This document shows positions 26,150 to 37,330 of a stretch of DNA of 64,000 nt, piece by piece. Source of the stretch: Neelides folsomi (taxonomy: Eukaryota; Arthropoda; Collembola; Neelipleona; Neelidae); NCBI GenBank assembly GCA_034687125.1, contig JAQGBZ010000025.1:186001-250000 (forward strand), in the 5' to 3' direction. The notes under the pieces are model-generated. The model made no database searches. It had not been told where the DNA came from and saw only the letters and a list, made by a program, of their open reading frames with translations. Both the position numbers and the translations under genes were made by a program. Every line of letters starts with the position of its first letter. Position 1 is the first letter of the stretch.

Positions 26150-26179
26150 CTTAAGTACTTTTGATAAAAAGTACTTAAG
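26150..26179. repeat. Perfect hairpin, 13-bp arms, 4-nt loop
   Basis: The left arm cttaagtactttt (26150-26162) and the right arm aaaagtacttaag (26167-26179) are exact inverted copies around gata. Each arm contains the palindromic core words ttaa and gtac. Confidence 0.9.
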
Positions 26180-26761
26180 TTCAATGTCTTGACTTCTTAT
26201 AAAAGCCCAGATTTGGATGCGGAAAAGATAATTGTAAGAAATTCTCTTTAAATAATCTTCCTTTCAATTTATGTTCCATCCAAGTCCTTTCGAATGGAAT
26301 TTACTTATATTCGAAAATGAATGTAACCTTTGAATTTTTATGCCTATCGGTCTTTATTTTAATCAGGGAGTTAAGTAATTTATTTAATGGGCAATGTAAC
26401 AACTTTGCTTATTTCCATTACACAGTGAGGTTTAAAGCATTTTTCCAAGTAGCCTTTAAAATGGGGTTGCAAAATTGATTAAAGATTAAACCAAGTTCCG
26501 TGTATGTGACAACGTCAAGATTGGTGATTGAGGTTCAATTTACTCTGCATAAATATTGAGTAGACTTGAACAAGTGGTTGGTGAGTTGGGTGACCATTTG
26601 CATTATTGAGGAGAGAATGACTAACAAATGGTTCTTACTTACAAATCTATAGTCTAAAGGATCTCTGTGTTTACCAATGTTATGGCATCTCGGGAAGGAA
26701 TATAACTTACATATAACTACACATAGGGACGCTCATTTGCATAAGACGTCGATTCTCGTTT

Positions 26762-26868
26762 ATGGCCGTAGATGAACTCGAAGGCTATCAATCCCCATCA
26801 TCAAATATTGTTAAAAGGCGGAATGGCAGGGATTTGATTCCATCGGCCCTTCTCCGCCTCCGACAAAC
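26762..26868 (+). CDS. Candidate first coding exon (very tentative)
   Basis: ATG 26762 opens a 36-codon frame in a GC-richer island. It begins MAVDELEGYQSPSS and continues with VKRRNGRDLIPSALL. A donor-like CAAAC/GTAAAG at 26869 would end the exon in phase 2. That phase fits the small candidate exon at 33870. The composition looks more protein-like than its surroundings, but the frame is short and the donor only fair. It contains a basic KRR site. I recognise no family, and a chance open frame remains possible. Confidence 0.2.
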
Positions 26869-28221
26869 GTAAAGGGAAAACTCGCCGGCATTTGTTCATT
26901 CCCAAACAACTCACCATTTTACGACTTTTTATCTCGAAAGCGATAAAATGAGGAGACAAGTCGACGCAAGCATTTCACCCTGGACACACAACCCATTTAA
27001 CGCTACTAATCCGATCAATTTATTTGTCCTAATATACCTACTATATATTGTAGTCAGTACATACCTGTTGTCTTTATAATAAATGTACAGATACTACCTG
27101 CATATCTGTATTACATTTGTACATACCTAAGTACTATATTATATGGTACATTGGATATTATACAGATTGGATATTATAGATATCACACCAAGTAATATAT
27201 TTAAGATCTTCCCTATTGGACCATTCAGGAATTTCATCTTTCCCAATCATGAAATCTTAAGTAAGTAGTAATAAGGATTTTATGAATAAACTCGGGAGTA
27301 ATGTGGTTATGACCCTAATAATCCTCATTGTATATGAGTTACGCCGTTTTTGTGAGGTTTAATGACGATTTTTATTATTTTTTATTGGTCTTGCTAAATG
27401 GTTCTAGTGTGGAATTCTCCCTACTTAAATTGTCTTATTTGCCCATCCATTATTATGCATTGTGTGTAGTTGGTTAAAGAAGATTATAACTTCCAACTTT
27501 TAAGCTTTATTGATTGGCGATAAAAAATATTAAACCCTTCTGAACTTTCAGAATACAATTATTTGCTCAAGCTCATATGCAAATTTCCTCAATTTTTAAA
27601 ATTGAAGGTGATGTCAATTAGTCAATTGTAACTTTTCTTGGTAATTTAGATAGATACATAAATTAAATTGGACATTGAGCTTAGGATTAAGAAATTGGAA
27701 GTTTTTTGAATAAATCATTTTGACTCCGAATTTTATACCCCTGGGACATTTAACATACTTTTACATTTTACATACAATGAAGGATTTTTTCTTAAAATGT
27801 TCAGAATATGCATTGAAGGATTTAAGTAAAGATGAGATTGGATTTAATTCTTTTGGAACAAAAGCGGTCATTAGAATCAAAGTTCACTAGGAATCTTTTT
27901 TTGTTGGAAATGAATAAATACGCGTCAGTCTGCTGCAGGAAAAGAAGTTTTACAATTTCTGTATGTAATTTGAGAAATTTCAGTTATTTGGGGCGGAGAA
28001 GAAATCGACACTTTGGATAAAGATTAGCTATGAAATGAGTTTGATTTTCATTTCTCATTGTTTCATATGGAGGAATAAGTACACGGAAAGGGAGTCCCTA
28101 AGGGGAAGGAGCCATCAGAAGAAAAATACAGGGTTATATCACAACTTTTCACTCGAGGGTTTATCAAACGAAGGAAAGCCATTTAATTTACCAGGATCAT
28201 TTCATATAATTTACTTTACTT

Positions 28222-28245
28222 TATACATATAAATTTATATGTATA
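28222..28245. repeat. Perfect 24-nt palindrome
   Basis: tatacatataaa is followed directly by its exact inverse tttatatgtata. It is composed almost wholly of A and T. Confidence 0.85.
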
Positions 28246-30582
28246 GAAGTACTTTACGTACGAAATGATAAAAATGTAAAATTTAACGTATGATGGTGAA
28301 CAAATCTTATAGTTATACAGAAAAATTACATTACAAATGTAATATGTGGATACTCGTCTATCTGTACCTGTACATAATATATACAGAAACCTTATAGAGA
28401 GACAGAGAGTATATTCTTTTGATATAATGAATACCATATATTGGTAGTTTTGGTAGAATAATAATACAATATAATCCTTATGAAGGTGAATTGTATGATG
28501 ATGAGAAAGTCTGAATTTAATAACGGCTCTGCAATTTTACTATTTGATGGTTCGTATATGGAACCCAGACCTTTTGAAGGGATTTTTTGTCAAAGTTCCG
28601 CCTCCAAATTGCAAAGTTGAAATTGCAGATTCAAGTGACAAAGATATGAATTTATTTGAGCGTCATTTCAAAATTTCTTTGAGGTTCTGTAAGAGGAATG
28701 GGAATATAAAAAGGTTGGGTCCATGTATAGCCTCAGCTCATTATTATTAAAAGGATCCTCTTTACCCTTATTTAGCAGTCGTCGTGTCTCCTTTCGATTT
28801 AATCCATAAAGTTTTCTCATCGAATCCCCACTAGGACATTCATTGCATTGCTATATTAAAATTATTCCATTGCCATTCTGAAGGAATTTCCACTCCCGAT
28901 GAGATTCCAATTGGGAATGCAATTCGCTTCCCTGACGGCTCGCGCCTTCCCTCGTAAACACATCTCATCCTAATTTAATTGAATTAAGGTGTCGTTGAGA
29001 CGAAGAAGGTTTAGCTTATAGTAAAAGTATATATCAATGTATATGGAATTTCTATGAATAAATTGGGCGGGAGGTGGGATCTCTTTTTTCGAGATATTTA
29101 TGGGTCTCTCATTGCCAAAATATGCGGGATTGGAAACAATGCTCCTCGTAAGTCACTCACATCGGGTATCTCTTTGAGAGAGAGAATTGGTAAATGAGAT
29201 TCGCTCATTTTCCATGGTTCTTTCAAGACTGCATAGGTTTCTTCTTTTTGCGAATTTATCCGACTCCCCACGGCTCCCAATTCTCCATCTTGTCACTCAC
29301 ATCCATCTCCAAGAGCAATGCATATTCACTCACGTATGCAGCCCTTCACTCAGACTCATGTTTGAACATTTTGAGTTTCGGATTTCATATAAAGTTTGTT
29401 TACCATATAAGAGCTTTCCTTTTTTTCGAATTAAAAAAGTAATAAGTATAATGAAATGAGTTGTGAGGTTCATCGTGTTAAATGTTGATATTCCTTCTCC
29501 CATACGGAGCCGAGTGGCATGGGTCGTAATGAAGACCGGGGTAATGAATGAAGAGAATATTAAGGTTATATAAATCGGCATGATTTAAAGGATGCGGAAA
29601 GTGATAAAGTGTATACGGCGAAGTGAGTTAAGGTGGGTGAAAAGAACCCGAGGTCTCCTCAACGAATTTTGGCAGGTGGACATGGGAGGTCGGACTCGAG
29701 GAACTTCCACGGTCTATCCCCCATATAATGGAAGAATATCATCATAATTTTTGTAATGTAAGGCTCATCTTTTTTCGTGGAGACGTAACTCACTTCCAGG
29801 ATCGCATCTAATCACGCGAAAAGGCCACCAAAATGATGCGACTTGAATCTCAATGAGACGTCTCCTTCTACAATCTCATTCCTTAACTCTTTCAAATTGC
29901 AGGCGGTTTACGATTATATAAACTACACACACAAAATATATAACATTCTCTATCTTCCACCCAAGCCCAGGGTTTATTATTGAAATATATAACTATAAGA
30001 GTAAATAACATCATGTACCTGTACATAATATGCATATATCTGTATATATATTGTAGTACACCTGCACATATTGTCCTATATATCAACTTATTATTGTTAG
30101 TAGCACAAATGGTAGAATGAGTCTAACAAATTTAGTCTATGAAAAAGACTACCACTTGTTGAGATATGGTATATTATGTAAGCATATAGGAAAACTATTA
30201 AATAGTTTTTAATTCTCAAGCGAGGAAAAATTCCTTTCTGGTACGATTTGAGGGGAAGCGTAAAAAATATTTCTGAGTCGATGAGGATTAAATGTCATCA
30301 AATGGAAAACGCGGCAATGATGAAAAGAAACTGCCGCCTGAGCTCATCAACATCATTGGCATCATACGTAGACTCAACTGGAAGTTCAACGATTAACTTG
30401 ATTATAAAAAGGAGATAAATACATATGACTAACAATTGTAAGCTTAATGAGCTGAGAGCAATTGGCGATAGACGGAGAGGGTGGAGAGAACGTGGGTGTT
30501 TGGTCTTAATGTTTTGTCCCTTTTGATAATTTATACAAACAATAGGTGTAGGTAGCAGGGGCCAACGACACATTTTTTTTAG

Positions 30583-30756
30583 TTTTTTAACGTGGAAGTG
30601 TCTCCGGGCCCTGAAGGCTCTCCACTGCCATCGGGAGCCGGATTTCTTCTTAAAACAGGCTTCAAAAGATTTCAGGAACGTCGATCACTCTCAGCAACGA
30701 TCTTGTCTCTTGCAGAAAACTTGAAGTCGATTTCCACACACTGTAATAGATATAAG
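30583..30756 (+). CDS. Candidate 58-codon internal exon (very tentative)
   Basis: A T-rich tract ending in AG (30581-30582) precedes an open frame to 30756, where AAG/GTAATA forms a fair donor. Phase is 0 at both ends. The translation includes SPGPEGSPLPSGAGFLLKTG and then a basic stretch. No domain is recognised. It does not fit the phase of the other candidate exons, so it may be chance. Confidence 0.15.
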
Positions 30757-32614
30757 GTAATAAATGGGACTCAGATATTTGTGCCTGGCAATAAGAGTGT
30801 ATTTGTATCATCGACGAATTTAATTTCTTCTTCCTACTTTTAAGTCAGATTTGCAAACGAGTTATATCGGTTCGAAGACCATTTGGAATGTGCACCCATG
30901 AGATGTACGCAGGTTGAAGAGTTTAATGATCATGGAGATGCCCGGTGACAGAGGCCGGCCGGCTTAAGGTTAAACATGATAATCCACACTTCCACCGGAA
31001 TGCTGAACCTGTCGAAGGGAAGAAAAATACAAAATTACATTTACTTCACTGATGACTGGATATTCGTACGGGAAATAAAAACGTCGTCTCCGTTCACTCC
31101 CCTCTTTATTGCATGAAGCAAAATTAGATTAATTTCTTCACTTCTCTTTCCTTGTAGAAAAACTAGTAAGGGGAAAAGGGTTTAACTCGTTGAGGTGAAC
31201 TGAACGACAGAGACGCTTCGTCTCATTCAATAATAAATGTATTTGTAATTTCCACTTGCTCACCCTCGCTCCTCTGGTCAAGTTGTTTCTGTTGATTTGC
31301 AGAAAATCTGGATTCAAGATTTTCATCCAACATTTGAACCCAAAGATCGAGTTTTACACTTTGCAATATCGCAGATCTGGGCTCGGAAATAAAAAATGAG
31401 ATGGGTATATATACTCTTGTGTTAAAGAGATTGGGAGGAGGCAAGGAATTAAAAACAGTGTAATGGGACACTTGGTGAGAGACACACGTACGACAATTTT
31501 CTCCTCCTTTGGTCAAAAGAAAAGGAAAAGAACAACGGCGGCTCCCGCCATTAACCCCAACGAATCTCTACGGGAGACTTGGACCATTAAGCTCCAAAAC
31601 ATGTTTCCCAGTAGTCTAATGTCTATATTCGTCAACTCCACGTCGCATTTCAAATGGTCGTCATAAATAAATTCCCCAGACTTTATGTAATAAGATAATA
31701 CTACAATAATGACAATAATGAGGAGACGTTGCAAACGGCTCTGGACTTATTTGGTTCTTCCCAATGAGCTCGTGAAGGTGTAAAAAGACGAGTGGCAAAA
31801 GCCGGTTGACACTAGCCGCTCCTGCTCTAACTCTCGAGACTCCGTAATTGCCGTTTTATGTTCTTTCGCTCTCGGAATTCAATTTGATAGGCTTTCCAGA
31901 AGGCATTCATTGTAAATCATTATATTAAAAGCTATTTTTTGTCATTATTTACTTTACAACCTCACGATGAGTCTTTTACTTTTATTTTACTTTTAACGGC
32001 CAATAGGTCGTGTTGAGAGGCGATTAGAAAGACTCATTTGCGAAACAATTCGCAAAGTCTCCCTCTTTTTCTACACAAATTAATTCAAATAAAAACTTGA
32101 TTATTTCTTACAATGTGTGATGAACATTCAACTGTAATTTGCATGACTCTTTGAGTATCTTTTAATACACACCTGTATTGCGTGCAATTATCTATTCTTG
32201 AATATCGAAGAAGATCTTAAGAATTTGGCTACATTGACACTAAATTCCTTTTCTATTTTAGGTCCCTTCGATCCTCCGCCCAATTACAGGACAAACAGGT
32301 GTATTAAGGAACATTTAAATGTAATGAGACGGGGTCGAACGTAACTTAGCTCTTATTTACGAGTCAAGTTTAGCCATAAAGCTAAAATTGTATGCGAATC
32401 GAGTAAGATTTAAACCTTTGAGAACCAAAGAGAACCATAGTAGAGAAAACTTGCATCTGCCTATTTTTGCTGGACAATGAAATTCCGCATGTTGGATGGA
32501 GATTATAGGAGAATTGGGAGGCCGGGTCATTGAATTCGTATCATATAAGCCAAGGAAATTCTCCACATTATGGAACGTCTTCGTACGCTCTCTGCATAAA
32601 AATGACTCTTTTAG

Positions 32615-32670
32615 ATGAGGAAAAAAGTCGAGACGATGTTGGGAAGAATCTCAGCTTCGCTTCTTTCCTC
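32615..32670 (+). CDS. Alternative candidate first exon (very tentative)
   Basis: ATG 32615 directly follows an in-frame TAG and reads MRKKVETMLGRISASLLS up to a strong donor, CTC/GTGAGT, at 32671 (phase 2). The basic start and Ser/Leu-rich segment recall a targeting sequence but are not clearly a signal peptide. The phase suits joining to the exon at 33870. Confidence 0.2.
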
Positions 32671-33869
32671 GTGAGTGATGTGATGTGCACGAGATGCTCT
32701 GAAGACAGGAATAGGTGATAGGGATCGCCTATCATATTGTATACCACATAACTTTTACCCCACACACAGAAGGATCACACAGGGGTTGGAAGGTTGAATC
32801 ATGTCAACACTTGAGGAAATCCAATGAGTTCACTTTTTATTAACCACACTATACAATATTTCAATTTAATATTATGTATGTAATTACAATTAATTCTCCT
32901 TAATTCAAATTGCACATTTTAGCGGTGGAGATGAAAGGATTTTAAAATAATGAAATGATTGGTGAAATAAACCTTCTTTGGTGGCTTGTTTTTTTCCATA
33001 TTCACCGTGCAGTCGTGGGGAGTTGGAAGAAGCCGACGAAGGTTGCTCGTGTTTGTTTTTCTTCAAGTTTCTCCTTCTGTTTATATTTATTTTCTACTTC
33101 TAAATTTGTTTTTAGTCATCCAATGACTGACCAAACTGGGTTCGTTAATACTACAAAGGAAATACAAGTTATTCAACTTAAAACATTTTAAAACTCATTC
33201 ATGAATGAATGATTGAAGAGAGAAATTGAGTTTCCCTGTTGTAAAATCATCACATATATTAAATGCTAGATTAAATGAACCCAATTAATTTACAATTGTT
33301 TGACATTAACCAAATGTATTAAATGTCTCAGCTCTCATCAATCTTCATTATCGGAATCGATTACGCACACAGGAAATAAAAGGTAACGGTTACAAATTGC
33401 GACACTTGGCGTATGATACCAATAAATAATTTATTTGTTCTTTGGATTGTAATTAATTAAAATAATTGGGAGAATCCTATTGGAAACTGTTCAACTCCTT
33501 TCAATGTTAATGAGGGTGATGGGAAGCGTGGAGATCTCCTTGTTAATGCAGTTGACCAGTTTCCCATATATTCAATTTGTGGTCAGACGAGCCAATGGAC
33601 ATAATGGTCGAAGGAAACGATGAGGATCTTCCGTACCCCGTTGGTATCATATGACCAATGAGCAATGTTTGACAAGAAATATATTGTAAATAAATAGAAG
33701 GAGAATCGCTCCTCGTCTTCCCAGAGTATCAAATGTCGACGTCTCCTCCCTTTAATGAATTCAAATGGCTCCGGAGGATTCGCCGGCCACTTTCTCATTT
33801 GGAATAATAAAGAAAAAACAATTGGGAAGGGATGTTCTTAATTTATGATTTTCTTCCATTTGCTCTCAG

Positions 33870-33892
33870 GGCTGGCGATCAGGAGCGGAACA
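33870..33892 (+). CDS. Candidate 23-nt micro-exon of an unidentified gene
   Basis: A strong acceptor (cttccatttgctctcag) precedes 23 nt, followed by the donor ACA/GTGAGA at 33893. Read from phase 2 to phase 1 it gives AGDQERN. It would complete a codon with an upstream phase-2 exon and split a lysine codon (A/AA) with the exon at 40710. It is too short to judge by composition, so support rests on splice sites and phase only. Confidence 0.25.
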
Positions 33893-34112
33893 GTGAGACC
33901 CATTTGTTCCCTTACATTACTAATTAGCTAGGAGTGGGGAAATTAACATGAGAATAGAAAGGAGAGAGAAAAATTGTATGAATAATAAGAGTAATTGGTA
34001 ATTAACAAGGATTCCTCTGCTTCTGACCATTTGGAATAATAATCATAATAATAATTTTTTAATTTTTATTACCTTTATGAATTTATGAATACAATTCGGA
34101 TGGTCAAATATT

Positions 34113-34135
34113 ATATGTTATAATTTATAACATAT
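34113..34135. repeat. Perfect 23-nt palindrome
   Basis: atatgttataa and ttataacatat are exact inverse arms around one central t. Confidence 0.85.
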
Positions 34136-36080
34136 TGATCTCCAATCATTATTTATTCTGCTCCTCTTTTTTCTTGATTGATTTCCAAGCTCACGTCGTT
34201 CAAGTCCATTTGACTTACGCTTCCCCTTTCATGATTTATCGAGTTACATTATTATTTTACGAGTCTTTCTCTACCTCGTAAAATACAGATTCATACGATA
34301 TAAAAACCCGACTATCTTATTCTGTAATTCTCTTCAACCTGTTGATATATGCAAAAGACATAAAGCATTTCTCTCTGTATAACAACCGTCTCGATATTCT
34401 ACATTACATTATTTGTATATTACGTTATTACGTCGTCTTATTTCCTCTCTGTCGCCAACTATCCACTTACTACAAATATGGAATATAATCTTCTCCAAGT
34501 TGGAAAGAGTTTAGTTGACACAATGTATTGTAACTTTTGGTTTTCTTCACAAGATCCTATCAGACTCCAATGGTATTTCTCAGGACTCAAATATTCTCAT
34601 ACGTAGGCCGAACATTGAGATGAACAGAGACAAAATAATGTATTCTCTTCTTCCACTGATTGTATTCCCTTCCCGCGGTCGAGTCGACAAATGGAATTTT
34701 ATTACAATTCGACATTCTCTGACAGCAATTAATGATGATGGACGTGATTTGTGGGCGAGGGCGACGAGAACACAATTCATCCTCATATACAAACACGACC
34801 ATATTCTAAAAATCTGACTTGATAATCAACGATAATAAAAAAAGTTCAACAATACAATATTTGTAATTCAATATAAAAAGTATTGTAAATTGTAACTTAA
34901 AAAGATCAAGGCATTATCATATTAAATAAGCCTGTGACACACCTTAAGTAATCCGATATTAATATCAAAATCTACATTTGAAAACAAGGTCATCCTGGTA
35001 AATTTAATTTAAATTAACTTGACCTTTGATTTACTATACATAACGTACCTGTAGTATATTACATGTGAAATACAGTTAAAATAATTTATAATCTAATAGT
35101 ACAGATACTATGTACCATATATGTAAAATAAAATGTTACCTTTAATTATTATTGGGTTCATGCTTAAAGCGAAACATAAAGATTTAAATGTAGGGCTTGT
35201 GTATAATATACATACATACACATGTAGCTTAAGTATGTTAGATATTCCAATGATTGTCATGATGTATTTTGTATAGTCTTCAAGTGCCTACTTTCCACTT
35301 GATGTTTATGTAAGGAATATAAGATAGTAATAATACTAATATGGAAATGATATGAGGAGAGTCTAAGAGAGTATCAATGTATTTACGTGTTCACGGTGTT
35401 TTATTAACATTTAAAATGATAATGTGTGGGGAAGAAGAGTGGAATGGATTACACTGTCCAATTTCTACAAAATAAAAAAGGTGATTAGGATTCAGGATTC
35501 ATCCCCAACTCTTGTCTTATATTCATTACGTCCTTTAACATTCATCCCTTTGCAAAAATTTTGGGGTTGAGGGATTCAGGGATGCTAATGAGGAACGAAA
35601 TTCACTCATCTACTATGTAATCCTGAAAAAAGTTTTATAGCTCGTACACTCCGATTTTACTACAAAACAAGTAACTCACACTCTCAATTATCACTATCAA
35701 CCTGGGACGAAAAACATCCAACAGGTTGAATTCGCACTCTTGTCAATTGACATTACTTCTTTATTTTTTGCAAGCTAAAGGACAAATTTCCCCTTAATTT
35801 TTATTTTATTTTTCAACACATTAAGCTATCACTAAATCAGTGACAGGGGAAGGATTAGGACACGTGTGGTCAATGCTATTCACTTTTTTGAAGAAAGAGT
35901 TAAATCATTTTGGGAGAAATAAAACGTACTAATAGTTATCTCGAATTAAAGACAAAAAGGTTTTACTTAAATGATTACTTATATGATTACAGTTTAGCCA
36001 AAGTAATAGTTTGAAGTTCATTATAGCCATTATTACTTTCTACTAACTTTCAATGGTCCTTTTGATAAGAACCAAGATGT

Positions 36081-36503
36081 TTGAGGAGATTTATTAAAAA
36101 TCTCGTTGGAAATTGTGGAGGAAAAATCATGAAAGATGGGGGAGTCTCGTTAAAGATTAAAAACCTTCGGATCCGAGTCCAATTTAAGCTTTATCATATA
36201 AACTATGCATTCTTGAAGGATTTTTTTGTTGGTCATAATTCTCATAATGGTTCTGACCAGAATGTAAAGTTGGGGTTGAGAAAAAAGGAGAGAAAAGCTA
36301 TGGGTCGAAGGGATGAAGGTTTGTCTGGTAAATTCGCTCCTGTGGGTGCAACCCATCGTATAGAGGAAGACGAAGTATGGACCCAAATTACAGGCTCCGG
36401 TATAAAAGCAATTTATCCATTGATTATAAACTCTCACGAGTCCCTCAAGCCCGAACTTCACTCTGAAAGATTTTCTCAATTTTTTCAATCTTCAAAGATC
36501 TAA
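36081..36503 (+). other. 140-codon open frame, coding status doubtful
   Basis: This is one of the longest uninterrupted frames outside syntrophin. The translation is basic at first and then has GATHRIEEDEVWTQITGSG. The opposite strand is also open for 112 codons at 36150-36488. No family, start context or poly(A) signal supports it. At this base composition a frame of this length can arise by chance in 64 kb. It could also be a remnant of a mobile element. Confidence 0.15.
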
Positions 36504-37280
36504 AAACTCAGCATGGGAAAATAAAAAAATTCTTATAAATTCATAAAATGTAATTTACCTTTATTTAGAAATATCCATAATTATTCTATAATTTAATTTA
36601 AGAATAATTTTAATTAAACGTTTTATTAAAAAGATGTAATTCGGCAAAATAAGTTTAAAAGTTTTATTTGCAATAAAAACATTGAACCCGAATTGAGATT
36701 TAAACTTCTCAAGTGTGAAGCTCCGATTCTCCCTAAGGTGTCGGCTCTGTCTCAGGTAGACGCAATCTCAATTAAACGAGCCAAATTATAAAAGTTTCCT
36801 TCAATCAAAGGTAGCAGTTGACGCCTCCTCTCACTCAAGAACATCTCCAGTGATGGAATCCAAGGAACCCGAGAAGATTACCAATTATCGTTCTTTCTTC
36901 CGCCACTACAATCCTCTACATACATTTGGTTCTTATGAGCCCCAGACTCATCAATTTAATATTTAATGTTTAATTACTCACTGGGGTGCCGATCAAATTT
37001 CCATCCGTCCTTCATTCTCGAAATTGTTAAATCAAAATACTCTGCTTCTTCCCTTAAGCCAAATTTCCCTCCTGTCCTCGCTTCCACCTTTAATATAAAG
37101 CTTTACCTTCATCCATTAGGAATTGAATTTTGAGTGAAAAATTATATAGTTCATTCCCACTCCCCAACGTACTTATTAGATATTTAAAATTTTATTGGTA
37201 TGCTATGCAAATACATCCTCCAAAGATTTATTATTATGATGTAAAATGTATATGAGGAATTTGGTTGTTTTATGTATGGT

Positions 37281-37330
37281 ACATAGGTTCTTATTAATCC
37301 GTATATATACGAATTAATAAGAACCTATGT
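37281..37330. repeat. 50-nt near-perfect palindrome
   Basis: 18-nt outer arms (acataggttcttattaat and its exact inverse) flank a 12-nt inner palindrome, cgtatatatacg. The only mismatch is the c/a pair at 37299 and 37312. It is the longest palindrome found in the window and lies in gene-free AT-rich DNA. Confidence 0.95.

Larger units (their letters stand above)
24684..33869. other. Long noncoding stretch with scattered small exon-like pieces
   Basis: The first 2 kb is very AT-rich with nothing recognised. GC-richer islands follow at about 26.7-27.0, 28.9, 29.65-29.85, 30.6-31.0 and 31.5-31.9 kb. Three short exon-like frames (26762, 30583, 32615) and two palindromes (26150, 28222) are listed separately. 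No identifiable gene is present on either strand. Confidence 0.45.

Noticed and set aside
31513-31734. Minus-strand frame with hydrophobic start (MQRLLIIVIIVVLSYY)
   Set aside because: The hydrophobic run comes from an AT-rich simple tract. There is no recognised domain or splice site, and the plus strand is equally open.
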